From Siphonodentalium dalli (lineage: Eukaryota > Mollusca > Scaphopoda > Gadilida > Siphonodentaliidae), in contig CP136068.1 of the NCBI GenBank assembly GCA_032622095.1, forward strand, positions 148,749,365 through 148,813,364: DNA of 64,000 nt, written 5' to 3'. The position numbers and the translations under genes are program-made. The notes under the pieces were generated by a model that searched no databases, was not told the origin of the DNA, and was given only the letters and a program-made list of their open reading frames with translations. Shown piece by piece: positions 22,356 through 34,956 of the stretch (the stretch's first letter is position 1; every line of letters starts with the position of its first letter).

Positions 22356-23150
22356 CACTTCGCATTTCAATTAGTTAAACAAAATATGAAACAAGTCAAG
22401 ACGAAACGAAATGAAAACAGTAAAGGTAAAATACCCGAATTTCCCATAGGTTCCCAGGTCTATGTTAAGAATCATAAACAAAGCCATAAACTAGGTATGA
22501 AATATGATCCATTTTGGGTGATAATTAAACAAACAGGACCAGTTTCGTATGTAATTCGTAATCAAATTACAGGCAGTTTACCTAAAAGTCATGCCAAACA
22601 TTTAAAATTAGCGACGACTAAATGGCATACACCACAATTACAGGAGAACCAGAAAGTTCGAAAAAGAAGATTTGTATTCCCGCACAATTCATTAACACAA
22701 AGCTCAGATGCTGATATATCGAGTAATAGTAACAATTCGGACACCGAAAATGAGAACCATGAGACAGCCCCTTTAACACAGTTAATACGACAAAACCGCG
22801 TCATCCGGGACGGATCGGATTCAAATGAACCAGTTCCCTTACCAGAGATGGGACATAAATTAATAGCATCAAAACGCGATCATGAAAAACAATCATTTTC
22901 ATCAACCGAACCATACAACCCTTATGATATGCTAACTCAAAACGATGAAGCAAAAATGTACAATGCAAGTTCATCAACCGAGCCATACAATCCGTATGAC
23001 ATGTCAACCCAACAATTAGTACAACAAAACAAGCGTAACAGCAAGTCCAGTTGCGATACATATAACATGTCAACCAAAAATTATGATCCTTTCGATATAA
23101 CCACCCAAACCGACAGAAATAGCACAGACGAACAGAGCATGTCGATATAG
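22356..23150 (+). CDS. Integrase C-terminal domain with GPY/F-like module and Pro/Ser tail
   Basis: Open in the integrase frame right after TAG 22353; first ATG at 22386. DPFWVIIKQTGPVSYVIRN then LPKSHAKHLKLA fits the GPY/F module of Gypsy integrases (here GPV). The remaining ~150 residues are acidic and low-complexity, with a repeated block SSTEPYNPYDM (twice) and a related DPFDITTQT. I know of no function for the repeats. Together with the open frame, this suggests one IN protein interrupted by a single stop. Confidence 0.7.
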   Translation, partial: HFAFQLVKQNMKQVKTKRNENSKGKIPEFPIGSQVYVKNHKQSHKLGMKYDPFWVIIKQTGPVSYVIRNQITGSLPKSHAKHLKLATTKWHTPQLQENQKVRKRRFVFPHNSLTQSSDADISSNSNNSDTENENHETAPLTQLIRQNRVIRDGSDSNEPVPLPEMGHKLIASKRDHEKQSFSSTEPYNPYDMLTQNDEAKMYNASSSTEPYNPYDMSTQQLVQQNKRNSKSSCDTYNMSTKNYDPFDITTQTDRNSTDEQSMSI

Positions 23151-25303
23151 GACAATTAAATATTTAAACAACTACCATACTTAGATAACATACATAATCA
23201 TAAAAGCAACTAACCTCATAAACTCAGCTCTATATCCAAAAGCACGAAACGAAAACAGTTCACACATGTATAAACTTTAACTGAATAAAACTCAACAACT
23301 TAACTCCAGGAAACAAACTGACAAAGTAAAAATTACCAATTTCTAACAAAGACGATTAGATCTATACCGCGCGAAGTGCAACGAATATTATTGGACAATC
23401 TCGACCTATCATAAATATATAGCACCCTGTCGTAAAAAGACACAATACAAAGAGAGAATTGTCATCGCGCAAAACCAGGACTGCCAGACCATGTGCAGTG
23501 CATGTAACACGATATGGCAATCACACACGCACCAGTGGGTGACATATTTCTTTTCACCAACCCGCCCAGATGCACAAAATCGAGGCTTAATTAATCAAAG
23601 AAACCGATCTGAACTATACAAAGTGGGTTGGCCAATAATACATAAATTTAACGCCATGTACCCGTATATATCACGCACATGGCCCCCTCACAGCAAGGCA
23701 ATATTTCATCTCCAGGAAGTTATCACCTGGCGGCCAACACGCTTTATTATCGCCTCAATCAACAATTCGGGAGACTCGAATAACTTCGGCCTCTTCAAAT
23801 TTCAGGCGAATCGCATGCATTCATTTAAATGCTAAATCAAATCAAGAAACATGAAGCATTTCCAGTCATACAAGTTTAAATGCCAATTTCATAAATTGGC
23901 AGCCCGTTTTGCATCATTAGCACTCAGCTAATAGCATGTGTCACGACGGACACATATACTAATTAAATTATTCACTTACCACACTGTGTTCAATCCAATG
24001 CAAAAGCGACGATTCATACAAAATCATCGCTTGTCTGGTCGGGTAAAAAGTGGATCATTAAATGGATCCCGTACAGAAGTGCAGTCAAAGTCTGATCAAC
24101 TTTGATTCCACGTAGATCAAAGGAATTAGTATAGAGGCCAGGAAACGCATCTGAATATAAACGCGTAACTACTCTTCATATAACATATCATTATTCAGTA
24201 TATTCCCCGATATAGCTTACCGATTCAAGTTATCCAAATAATCACAATTATATACCGCTTGTAAAATATCTTAATCTCAAGTGTTAAAATCGCCCCACGC
24301 TACATCGACAAATACAATTGTCACATGGCGGGGTATGGCAATAACATAGGCTGAAATGATGGCCTACATTAAGGGACAAGCGATATATCTCAGTATATAA
24401 CTTTAATTGTGATGTAGCAATGCCAAGCATCAATGATGACCGAATCAATCGATATTTTACCCGTACGCGCGCGTGTATAACTTCAAAGCCAAGTACCCAG
24501 TTGATATCGTACTCCAGTATAAATCATACGACATTATGTGAAAACAGATTTATTTCTATCTCAACCACAAATCAATATCACATGAATCGCAAATGGCAGC
24601 CATGTTTGAAGCAATGGCACGAATCCCAATATTTTTATACACAAAGCACGAATACCAACAGAGCCTACACCCCTCCCTCAATTTTTAAACCAATTGAGTC
24701 CCACCCGAATCATTTCAATGATGTAACAGTTCTCCCGATTTTTTATTATCATGATAATTTTAATCATTATTATCCAACTCCATTTCCAAGTCATTACAAC
24801 CGAATGCCTCCAAAAATACAAGCTTTGCAAACGCACATCTTATCGCAATAATGAAACAGTTTGTCCACAAGCCAGACACCTACAAAATGCTCGACGTCAC
24901 GATGAAACGACGAAAGTCACATCACCCAATCCTCGTGACACAGGAGCCGGAAGTGGACATTAGCGCTCGCCATATCAATCGAGCACATCCATGAACTTTT
25001 GAACGAAGATCGTTCACCCCGCTTATTGTTCAACATAATTATGATTGCATTACATGTATTCTAATGTCATTTATATTGATACCCTTTATATTATCACACT
25101 CATGTTACCTCATCATGCCAACTCTCTTCATAATGCAAATGGCTTCAACATGTACATAGATATATATATTCAATCTTTACAATTGTTTATGACGACAACA
25201 CGTCGTAACTTATATGCACAGGCAACCCTTGAATCAACTCTACTCATTGTCCAAGCATACCGAAGTACCAAACCCCTAGATTTTAACACTAGTAGTCAAA
25301 ATC
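23151..25303 (+). other. 3' internal region of the LTR element, no recognised gene
   Basis: About 2.15 kb between integrase and the polypurine tract. Plus-strand ORFs at 23491-23835 (114 aa), 24420-24851 (143 aa) and 25045-25416 are open, but I see no signal peptide, membrane anchor or other envelope feature. The 23491 frame is Cys/Trp-bearing (CSACNTIWQSHTHQW) and could be a remnant of an accessory gene. Confidence 0.5.
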
Positions 25304-25319
25304 TGAAAATAAGGGGGAC
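25304..25319 (+). promoter_or_regulatory. Polypurine tract
   Basis: GAAAATAAGGGGGA lies a few bases before the 3' LTR and would prime plus-strand synthesis. Confidence 0.65.
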
Positions 25320-25323
25320 CCTA

Positions 25324-25813
25324 TGTAGAGTAATGAGCCATACCCCTTCTTATTCAAGGGACGTGATAGTACATACTAAACATATCCATCTTACCTATGG
25401 GGGAGACAGAATATAATCGAACTGTAGTGACCCCAACCAAATTGCCAAGGTCATACTCGGAGAGGCCGCGACCTATGAGTTATGCAATACTAGCCACAAC
25501 GGAAAGAAGGTCTTATGTAACAAATTCAGTTCACCCATCGGTCGGGACAGACAAAGGAAGATCCTAATGACTGCTATAAGTCATTAGCGTCTATATAAAC
25601 CAAACATTAATCTACTCTTTAATTAGTTCTGGCTCTTCAGGCCTATCTGACATGTGCCAACATGCAATCGCTAATTAATAAGCGACGCCTTCGACCGTTC
25701 TATGACATCTATGATTGATTCACAATTATGTATCATTTACCATCACATGCTGCTTACTACATGATGTTACAGATGAATAAAATTTATACAGAGAACAGTC
25801 TTATTCCTTCACA
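25324..25813 (+). repeat. 3' LTR
   Basis: 490 bp, TGTAGAG...TTCACA, about 98% identical to the 5' LTR and followed by TAAC (25814-25817). The LTR lacks one C present near base 13 of the left copy. Confidence 0.92.
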
Positions 25814-25990
25814 TAACCAAGGAAGTATATTGTTTTTGTACTGAGGTCGTTTTTCGTTTATTTTGAAATACTCAGAAACTAATTGCAGTAGGAACGCGAA
25901 ATCTCTAGCGAATGTAGGCATCTAAGGTCTACTAAAATTAAAGGTATACGCATACTGGTCCAAGGTTTCTAGACGGAGTTATGGCCCTTT

Positions 25991-28010
25991 TACGATTATT
26001 TTTCATTATTATTTGTTATTATACTCGACACTTTTGCAACGCCCTAATATCTGAAAGTATGGGGAGTATCGAACTGAATGTTTGTACATATGTTGGGGTC
26101 AATGAGTTCTAACCTATCGGCATACAAGGAATATTGTCCGCGTGTACCCGGCGGAGTTATCTCCCTTTATATGAAAAAATGTCACTTTACTATCTCGGAA
26201 ATTATAAGGAGCAGAGCATCGAAAATTGGACCGTATGCACACCTCGATATGCCCTACTGCCCACGGGCATCAAAACTTGTGTCCGCGCTTTCCCTGTGGA
26301 GTTACCGCCCATAAATAGGGAAACCTCTATTTGATTGTACTCTGTTGTTCTCCAGTATCATTCCAGAAAACTGCATTTGGTTTTCATAGTCGTGTTGACC
26401 GTTATCAGCTTAGTTCGAGGAAGAAAATTCAACAGGGTCGGACATATATTTTGACACTGTGATGGGGGCAAAATTTTCCTAAACGAAAACAAACCCATAC
26501 CGAAAAAGATTTTTGAAATCCGAGAAGAATGCAAGAGTAACGGGCCCTCAAATTTTGCAATTTGGGCCCATGCGCTTGTTAACACATCTCCTCCGAAGAT
26601 GTTGAAGTTTGGATTTCATCTGATACGCCAATGTGTGCGGACTGAAAAGGGCATGCGGTGAGCCAAATTTTGCCAGTACAGCGCTCTCAATTTTTTATTG
26701 CATATTCCGAATTGGACGAGTGATCGGGACCCGAATATGCCGTTTAAAAAAAAAAATCCCATAACTTTCCGTGTTACAGGGTACGGAAATATTGCACCTA
26801 TTTGTTCCTGCCAAATCCAAACCGGCTAATTAAAGAGCAAGATAATGTCGTAGCAGGTACGTTAACATACTGTATGAACGTCCCAAAAGTTTGACGGCTA
26901 TACTTTAAAAGTAACCTGCCCAGCGGAGAATGCGAGTTGGGTGGGTTTTGACTTTAGTTAAATTCCACGAAAATTGCAAAGGGGGGAAAATTCAAACATC
27001 GAGATAAATATTTTTTGACGATTACATCTGATGGGTAGTGTTCACGCGCATCTACAGTGCGATTTTCGAATTTTCGGATGGAACGGTTTACTCGTGACAA
27101 CGCTATATAACATAAATATGTATACTTAAGTAGTCTATCACTAACCTATTTTTAGCCCCAAATCTAAACGGGCTAATGTAGGAGCGAGTTTAATGCGGTT
27201 GCATATAAGCCGGTATACTGTAAGTAAGCCTCCAAAATTTGACCTCTCTACTATAAACGCAACCTGTTTGTGTCGGGGTGGGTTCAAATTTGGCAAATTC
27301 CCCCGAAAATCAAATGGGGAATATTAATCCGAAAATCAGATATTGAATTAAACACTTTTCGACGAGCGGATGTGATTAGTAGTATGTAAATGCAAGATTA
27401 GTACGCTTTTCAACCCCACTCTTCATGATGCAAATGCAAACGGACTTATCAAGGAGCAAGCCAAATGCATGAATATGTTCACCGATATACTATAGGTATG
27501 TCCGCTCTACAATAAAAGTAACCTGTCCAACGGAGAAGTGGCGTACACCCCGGGGAGGGTCGAGGCTTTTGGCAAATTCCGCCGAAACTAGTAAACGGGA
27601 AAAATGGAAAATTGCGAATAAGGTGTTTTATATTTTGAACACTGCATGTATTTGGTACTACATAAGGACAACATTAGTTTTAGAGCGGACGGGTAAGCAC
27701 TCAGCTAGCATTATCGATTTTGATATAATTATCTCTCGATTACAGTTAACTCTATTACAAAGACGTTCATGACTATAGTGTAGCGATGACGCATTGAATA
27801 CTAATTAATTAATTAACCAAGCGGTCTTTCCTCCGCCAATACAAACTAAAAGATTCTGAATCCGAAATTGGAAGAACTATCCAATAAATGCGAAATAACA
27901 GAGTTATGGTACGTTAATATGCTTTACACCATTTTGATCTACATGTCGATTACGAGATAATCAGACACGCCAAATTTCGTGACCGTTGAATATGATATGG
28001 GCGTCCTGGG
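25991..28010 (+). repeat. Long non-coding dispersed repeat, copy 2
   Basis: Its first 700 bp match 14554-15297, with one ~57-bp deletion near 26476. From about 26690 the body is made of ~320-bp modules that each carry CCAAATC(C/T)AAACcGGcTAAT, then TaGGAGC, then AGTTTGACC..CTCTACtATAAAAGTAACCTG. These start near 26815, 27160 and 27430, in progressively diverged form. No long ORF; short ORFs such as 27569-27772 fall in module sequence. Confidence 0.75.
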
Positions 28011-28059
28011 GAGGGGTTATAATTAGCTCTAAAATGTATTCCTACCGAATAAAAATGAA

Positions 28060-28146
28060 TTGATTGGCTGCGATGAATGGTGGCTCAGTTGGTCACAGCC
28101 ATGATGCAATAGACTGCCATTAAGCATCCACGGTGGCTCGAATCAA
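28060..28146 (+). repeat. tRNA-like segment (SINE head or tRNA pseudogene)
   Basis: An A-box-like TGGCTCAGTTGG at 28081 and a B-box-like GGTGGCTCGAATC at 28132 lie about 50 bp apart, the arrangement of an RNA polymerase III internal promoter. The arms do not fold into a proper cloverleaf by eye, so this is a tRNA-derived SINE piece or a decayed tRNA. Confidence 0.35.
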
Positions 28147-28486
28147 ATGACATAAACCTTTGGAATATATGTCTTATTTAGAAAAATGTCAATGCAAGTC
28201 CACATCGGATCACAAAACACCAATATGCATTCCCGTGAAGAGGAACACACCTATACGCATAACACACACATGGAATGGGATACCATGGAAGTATATCTGA
28301 TTCCATGGAATCTGACCTCTAGTTGTTATTACTATTACACTCCGTACACAATAGTTTGTCGAAATAATGGACCATAATCGTAAATCCGTGTATAAATTAG
28401 GTCAATCGTAAATCATCGTATCTTGTGAATCATAATGAAAACAAACTAATTGATCACCCCAGGGCTTTAAACCGCAGTAAAACTTT

Positions 28487-31047
28487 GGTACACTGTTATA
28501 AAATAATGTCGGTTCGACGGTTTCGGACCGTCATGATTGACGGTCCCATACCGTTTCATCAGTTTGACGGTTTTATACCGTTATTTTATGTGCCCATGAA
28601 AATTGTCTAAATTAAATATTTTCGTGATTCAAAGTCATGCCGTCAAAATTCAAAAGTATATTTAAAGGCGAACATATTATATACGGCAATCACTCCATGC
28701 AGTATGACTGAATCTTACTCTGCTGATATGTAATATGTATTTTTAATCCGGCATTCATTCTGTGTTATGTGGTCCGTACATATTATCATGAGTACGATAT
28801 TCTCATTCCGGGTTTATGTTCGCGCTTTAGCACTCAACTCATTTATTCGCCATTTATCGTTTGCATTGTTTCTTGGGAAACTGTTACCTTTCAATTGTGG
28901 ACAGTTGTTAAAACGGTCTAATTTCGGTTCCTTTGATAACCGGACAAGTTTCAATTCTGCGAAAACCGGCTTAATCATTGACAATTTCATCTAAATTCGA
29001 AAGTAGAGATTCATGCTAATCAATCATGACATGATCTGGGGTCGGCTCTAACCTGACTTCATTCGACTCAGTGCTGATGTTGAAATTGACAGTGCTGTGA
29101 CTTAGTATCAAAACACTGGCACATTTACTGACATAAGAGGATACAGGTACAATTAACACGAGCTTCGATGTCAACCAATAGTGACAATAGTAACAACAAG
29201 AGCAGCTATTACTATTAGAATTGTTGACAATCCAGTTGACAGTGTTCTGAATGTGATTGTTTCAAAGCACATGCATGTACATTTACAAGAGAGGATATAC
29301 ATGTACTGTACGCACCAGTGTAATTCACAAGAGCTTCAATGTCAACAACAACACCGTAAACAATGAACTGATGCAGCGCATTGACGGATGATCACATATC
29401 TACAATTCCAACTTTACACGGACCAATTCATCCCGTGTTCATCAATTTTCACTGAAACTTGTGGATATGAGACATTGTCATCATTCGCCATGTTATCGTC
29501 AAGTTATTACGACAATGTACCGGGAGTACACTATTGGTTGGATGTTCTTATCAAACTATCTTTGGTTGACTCACTGATGTCAATACTAATTGCCGTGATA
29601 CCAGTATACAGTTTGATGCATCATGTTTTAAAATTTCTTGGAATATGTGCCATTACATGAGAACATTGTCGCCAAGTCATCGTGCACAGTTATTATGGGA
29701 TATGCTGTTGTCTTGAAGGTTCCAATCCCAACTAGCTGTTATTGATATACAGTACCAGTCAAAAGAAGTGGTATATTAAGCGCGCTATTATCGCGCCCAA
29801 TATCGCAATATTATTGCAAGTGGAAACGCTTATAAGCGTGTCGCTTGTGACATTATTGCAATATTTTGCGCTTAATATTGCGCTAAAAATTGTGACATTT
29901 AAATCAAATTATTGCTTCTTCTATATTGTTTATTGTATAAATAGAGACAATGTTTTAGATTTTTATATATAATTATAGTTGTAAATGCTATATGTACAAT
30001 GTACACTATATACACAGCATTTATCTAATATAAATATAACGCTATTGGGTCTTTATGAAATTTAGTGCTTAGTATCGCAATATTTTGCGTTCAATATTGC
30101 AATAATAAGCGCGACAGAATTTTGGTATTGTGCTATAATCACACCTTTTTTTTCGAAATTAAGCATGCTCAATATCGCAATAAAGGTGCGACTAAAATTA
30201 CCACTTCTGACTGGTACTGTATTGTCATGATGTACGGATTCACCAGTCAAAACAAAAACTGTGTTTACAAATCACTGGACAATTTCACGCCTTACATGTT
30301 ACCAAAGAGTATGCCATGGAGATATTGAATTTTTACATGTACATACATTTGAGTTTTAACTGAAACATGTAGCTTTGTTCTTTTTATGTCTTAAAATGGC
30401 AGGCCGATTCATGTTTTAGAATGGTCGAAATTAGTGTTACTCATAACTGAATAGTGATGGGTCGGCTTATCAGCTATTACTAGTATCGTTTTTTATTTAC
30501 AGCCATATTAATACATTAGTTGGCGAAAGGGGAACACAATACGCGTGCACAGCCTTTTTCCGGATTAAATTATATGAGGCAGGTAACAAGCTTGATCCTC
30601 TGCAAACTGCAAAGTTTCATAAGTATTGTCTATCACTTTATGCATCGAGGGTTTACATTTCATCAAAACTATGATCGTAACAGAAGAACTAAGATGTATT
30701 TTTCAGTTACGAATAATACTAGTTTCCACCATTCAAAAACATATGAATCGTAATGCCTACTAGGAAATCATATTGTCACCATGGGAACCTGGCTAATTCT
30801 ATGGTAAATTTGCAAATTAAGAGCAACAAATTGGTGTTGATCCATGAAAAATACTATTGGTCTGACCTTTATTAGTTACGGTCTTGATATTAATTAAACG
30901 GTGTTGAACCGAAAAAATACAACGGTCTGACAGTTTTATACTGTGGAACATGCTACGTCTTGACCATATGTTTAACGGTCAAAGGTTACCAGCGATGTTG
31001 CGCGGTCTCAGACCGTTAAAGCGACGTTCTTTTTTCTAACAGTGTAC
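28487..31047. mobile_element. 2.5-kb non-autonomous inverted-repeat DNA element
   Basis: The left end reads GTACACTGTTATAAAA and the right end, reversed, GTACACTGTTAGAAAA. Just inside, both ends carry short inverted motifs of the form GACGGTtT(a/c)..ACCGT(t/c) (28520-28590; 30895-31020). The duplication could be TA (ends CACTGTTA) or GTAC (ends ACTGTTA). A homologous segment near 39080-39110 appears to be the unoccupied site. No transposase is seen inside, and a Tc1-type MITE sits within it (29750-30219). Confidence 0.6.
29750..30219. mobile_element. Tc1/mariner-type MITE, 470 bp
   Basis: Ends are CAGTACCAGTCAAAAGAAGT at the left and, reversed, CAGTACCAGTCAGAAGTGGT at the right, flanked by TA on both sides (29748-29749; 30220-30221). 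CAGTACCAGTCAAAAG is a well-known Tc1-type terminus and TA is that superfamily's target. The inside is AT-rich with repeated ATATCGCAATATT-type palindromes and GCGC motifs and no transposase. The ORFs at 29742-29972 and 30065-30328 are repeat translations. Confidence 0.85.
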
Positions 31048-31049
31048 AA

Positions 31050-32080
31050 AGTATAATAGAATATAAACCATCAACATCAAAGTACTCAAATGTGAAGACA
31101 GTTCTATGTCGTCGAGATAGGACACGTCGAGGATTTTACTCAAATAAACCATGATATTAATTTGTTTGACGCTGGGTGACATCTCCGTTCGAGATACTAG
31201 ATGGAGAGGCGTGTCCATTTCATGATGTTCATTTCATTCGTAAGACGCCATCATGTCTATTTCAACTAAATTCGACGAACAACCTCAGCATGTAGCATCG
31301 AGTTTGCGTGGACCTGAATGCACCTTCTACTTTGTTCATAATTATGTGTTTCCTTTCGATTCAAGAAAATAGTAGGAATTATATGGATTATCAGATCCAT
31401 GTATGTATTATGTATTCTTATGATAACAATTAATTTTGTATTACATAATTATGTTATTTCGTTTCGCACAGTATTCTATACAATACTAAGTGGTGTGCGT
31501 TAACTGAAAATAGAGCTTAGAGGTACATGTAGATCGTGTTGTGACTGTCACGACAAGCCATCGCGCACCGACACAGAAAGAAGGAGTAAGCAATCATATG
31601 CTCGTATGGTTTAACCAGTTTGTTGTGACAATTAAAACTTTCTAGATCAATTGTTCAACTGACATGTTCGAGTGTTATCCAATACTTGCTGCACCCGACG
31701 GAGAGGATCAAGTAGTCCTTAGCAATTCATTATAGCCTACTTGCCCACTTTAATTGAAGAAAAACAATAATGCGATGACTTTCGTATAAGCAGAAGAATC
31801 TAGGTGAGATCGTCGTGGCAATTATTGTTGTTGTTGATGTTCATGATACGTTGCGCGTCGACCTATTTAGATTAGTATCTTGACTTCCGATTTCGACAAC
31901 TGTACCGGTCAACTGTGCGATATTTCTGGTCCCCGAAGAGTTTTCATTTGGTTGGTAATTTTGTCGTCACACAATCAGACAATTCATATCTACACCAAAT
32001 CCCCTAAAAAGAAGTCGTTTTGTAAACATTATACGGCCATGTAACTAAAGTGTTTATTGCCCTCAAGCGTCCCGCAACAT
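31050..32080. repeat. Diverged segmental duplicate, part of copy A (partner 39100-39930)
   Basis: Shared blocks in the same order with 39110-39930: AGAATATA.ACtcC.AACATCAAA, gTCGAGA.AGga, GACGCTG, TcATGTTgATTTCAA..AAA.TCGACGAACAAC, CTTTGTTCATA.tTATGTG, and TTCCGATT.CGAC...CCG.TCaACTGTGCGA. No protein-coding signal seen; similarity is moderate. Confidence 0.6.
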
Positions 32081-32179
32081 TTCATCAGAAACGCGAAATA
32101 AATAAACCGCCGAATCCGATGTGTTGTCGCGGAAACACCTGAGAACTTCCGATCGAGGGAGGGTCGCCGTTTCGGTGTT

Positions 32180-32339
32180 ATGGCCTTGCAGAAAAAGATT
32201 CTTGAAATCTCAATCGGTAGTCAATTCGAAGAGGTGGGGAGGGTAGAGCAGGAATTGTTGCCTGGAAATCATCAATGGATGAATGTTGACCAAGTTATGG
32301 CAAAGATTCCGATAATAATCAGATCAAGTAAAATAACTG
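32180..32339 (+). CDS. Candidate first coding exon, unknown protein
   Basis: ATG at 32180 follows a relatively GC-rich stretch and opens MALQKKILEISIGSQFEEVG, then QELLPGNHQWMNVDQVMAKI and PIIIRSSKITG, ending at donor G|GTAACA (32340) in phase 1. No family is recognised. The partner duplicate at 39.9 kb lacks this ~950-bp segment. A TTAA-bounded palindromic repeat relic lies in the presumed intron. Confidence 0.3.
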
Positions 32340-32492
32340 GTAACAATTCAATTTTTTTTTTACTATTTATATAAATGCCAATCCATGTTGTAACTTAGTT
32401 GACCGATTTTACGATCGATTCATTAATTCATCAGCATTATGAAATAATCCATAGGCTAATCTCTATTCGATTAATTCTTGTTAGTAGTTTAA

Positions 32493-32690
32493 CCTTTTAA
32501 TGACGGGACCTTCGCTGATGCAGCATTAAAAACATGTGCCATTGCAGGGAGCCTCGGATGTATAAGAAAATGCACTGGCTTGCAACAAGGTGGTTATTAT
32601 TAGGCCACTGCATTCTCTTGCATATCAGAGGAGCCCCACCCGCGACTCGCATATACAAGAGAATGCATTGGCACATGGTTTCCGCCAAAT
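32493..32690. mobile_element. Relic of the palindromic piggyBac-type MITE family
   Basis: TTAACCTTTTAATGACGGG near 32489 resembles the TTAACCCTTTACC end at 54340. The internal palindrome GCATTCTCTTGCATATCAGAGG...CGACTCGCATATACAAGAGAATGC (32606-32668) and the half copy AAGAAAATGCACTGGC (32567-32582) match the internal palindromes of the element at 54344. The right end is not recognisable. Confidence 0.5.
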
Positions 32691-32699
32691 ATCAGGAAG

Positions 32700-32847
32700 C
32701 TCCAGTCATGGAAGTTTTAAATGACATCGATAGCTCTTCGTGGACTGAAATTGTAGTACAATCAACAACTAAGGTCGCCTGGGATGGAAGCTGGCAAGTA
32801 CAGTACCGCGCAGAAAGAGTTGTCTTACTTATCTACCTCAATATGGT
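32700..32847 (+). CDS. Candidate second exon of the gene at 32180
   Basis: After AG at 32698-32699, CT completes the phase-1 codon from 32339. The frame then reads APVMEVLNDIDSSSWTEIVV, then TTKVAWDGSWQVQYRAERVV to a possible donor ATG|GTAAAT near 32848. Splicing is inferred from phase only, and the acceptor borders a MITE relic. The next exon was not found. Confidence 0.25.
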
Positions 32848-33064
32848 AAATTTACTTGTATGTCCTATTGGTATTTATAAGTGTAGTACAGAACATATTT
32901 GTTGAACTCAATGCCCATGAAGTATTTTTAAAGGGCCAACTCAATTTTCAAGCTTATTACTCATGCCAAAAAAATGTTGGAATTACAATTTACATCCACT
33001 TTGATTCAGTACTATTCATTCTGCTAGATGGTGATACCAATGGGAGGCCCTTTTCATATGTACT

Positions 33065-33600
33065 AGCTAATTGCACTTCTACGTAAGTGAATTACACTTA
33101 AACGTGATGCATTAAACTTAAGTGTAATGCATTAAACTTAAGCGGCAATGCATTACGCCTATAAACGATTAAGCGTAATGTAGATATTGCATTACACTTC
33201 GGCGTAATAGAATTATGACTATTGCGCGTAAGTAATTAGTTTACCCGTATGGATAATTCATTTACGTTTAAGCGTACATGTAGTGAACTATCACAGATAG
33301 ATTAATTACGCTGAAGCATATATTAATTATGCTTAAGCGATTCCCTCTAAACTCAAATTTACTCACGCCATAAGACAGCACTCAAACATAGGTTTAGACT
33401 CAACCCATACTATGATATTGCTCACTTATTCAGTCTCTGAGGAAATCAGTTGGAGTTAGGCATTTGCAATTCAGCGTAATTGATGTTTACGCTTCAGAGT
33501 AATAATTTGCTGCATACGCGTTGGCGCGCAAATTATTTAAGCTAACACGCAAATGATTTGCGCCAATGATTTGCGCTGAAATGCAAATATTATTAAGGAA
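33065..33600. repeat. Array of CTTAAG-centred palindromes (copy A)
   Basis: Many variants of TACACTTAAGTGTA, TTACGCTTAAGCGTAA and TTTGCGC..GCGCAAAT spaced every 18-25 bp. Each unit is its own reverse complement around CTTAAG. The same type of array occurs at 40035-40200 and 40775-40915. Confidence 0.8.
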
Positions 33601-33604
33601 TAAA

Positions 33605-34950
33605 TGTGAAAAAGGTTTCCTATAGGTGAGAACTAATTTTATTCGATTCAATTTTATTTTCTATTAAAAATGCTACCTTCTGGTCAGGTCTAGCACATCC
33701 TGTATTCAACTATTATAGTAATATTCAACTATTGTAGTTCAATATTAGTCCGTAGGCCAAAACAATAAAGATAAATTTAGCTCCACGGTGACCTAACAAA
33801 GGATTCCATATATCAAATGGAATGTTATTGTTCCCCGAATAATAAAATACATGTTGTCAAGCTTTCCAAATATGGCGAAAATTGCGGAAGATAACTCTTG
33901 CCCCTATTAAAATATAGGATGTTACCCAAGTATGATCTATCGTCCACGGTGGCATGCAGCGAAGTAAACTGGTCTAAAATTGGTATATTCGTTCAAAATA
34001 TGACAGTCTACGCAACTATATATAACTTCCTGACACATGGCTACACGTTTTCGGGGAAAAAAAAAAAAAAACAGCAAAATTAGTTTTGATGAGATTTGAC
34101 ACCATGTCTAAAGAAATTTATCCAGGTTATATGAGCTTAAAAGTATACTGAAAACAGCACCATTGACTTCAATTTACGATGCTTTAAGTGTCCAGAATAT
34201 AATCTGTGATAAGTTTGAAATATCGTGTATGAATAATCGTTTTTTGTGATAAAATCCAGTCAGAATATAATTTTGTACACTGAAGGAAATATTATAGATT
34301 GTTTTTGCTTTGTTTTAAAAAAAATCGGCCTTGAAATTGCCAAAATTCGTAATAAAATAATGGAATTTCAATTGCTCCATAGTTGAAAATGAATGCAAAG
34401 TGATAAATACTCCAAGTATATCTACCATGCAGAGTGTATGGATATAGCATATTTAAGACAAAAACTAACTCCACCCCCCATAAGGTATCCACAGGTAACT
34501 AATTCCGATGCGAATCTGGCTAATTTCAACATGTTTGTTTTATTTCCGTCAGTAAAAAGAATTTTAGTTTGTCATAAGTCGGATTACTTTGAAAGTATGT
34601 TTTCAGATATGTTCTCGGAAGGACGAAAATTCGTTGCATATAAACAGATATGTAAAGTTGGCAATGTGAACAAGGAACTTCTGAGTTTTTCCAACTGGAA
34701 ACTTCAATAGGGAGCACAATTATTTCTAGTTACCAATTTGATCAGGTATGAACTGAATATTGGCTGCAGTTCTAAAAGATATTTCTCTATTCAAAAAGAT
34801 ACTTTAAAATGCTTATATAAAGTACATTTTGAGCTCTGGACTAAAGTTTCGTTCCATGATTGCAAGTATTGGTCCTTTAACGACTGTTCAACATATCGAG
34901 CAACGTACTCTCCATCACCAACAGACAGAGCATCCCATATATAGGTGAGA
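33605..34950. other. No gene seen
   Basis: AT-rich sequence with a homopolymer A run near 34061-34074. ORFs up to 105 codons (34393-34710) show no recognisable domain or splice context. Confidence 0.45.
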
Positions 34951-34956
34951 CCACAT

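Larger units (their letters stand above)
16112..25813 (+). mobile_element. Complete Ty3/Gypsy-type LTR retrotransposon, 9.7 kb
   Basis: Order: 5' LTR, primer site, repeat-rich leader, gag, CCHC knuckle, protease, reverse transcriptase, RNase H, integrase, a 2.2-kb 3' region without a recognised gene, polypurine tract and 3' LTR, flanked by TAAC. RT and RNase H before integrase places it in the Ty3/Gypsy group (Metaviridae). The near-identical LTRs indicate recent insertion, yet pol carries a frameshift near 20185, TAA at 20453, a frameshift near 20563, TGA at 21252 and TAG at 22353. It probably inserted with or after help in trans, or some breaks could be programmed (see findings). Confidence 0.92.

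Noticed and set aside
23491-25416. Possible envelope gene 3' of integrase
   Set aside because: No signal peptide, fusion segment or anchor could be seen in any of the three ORFs.
14560-26690. Matching repeats on both sides of the LTR element as a larger composite transposon
   Set aside because: The TAAC duplication lies directly at the LTRs and the outer repeats occur independently at 57 kb, so they are separate.
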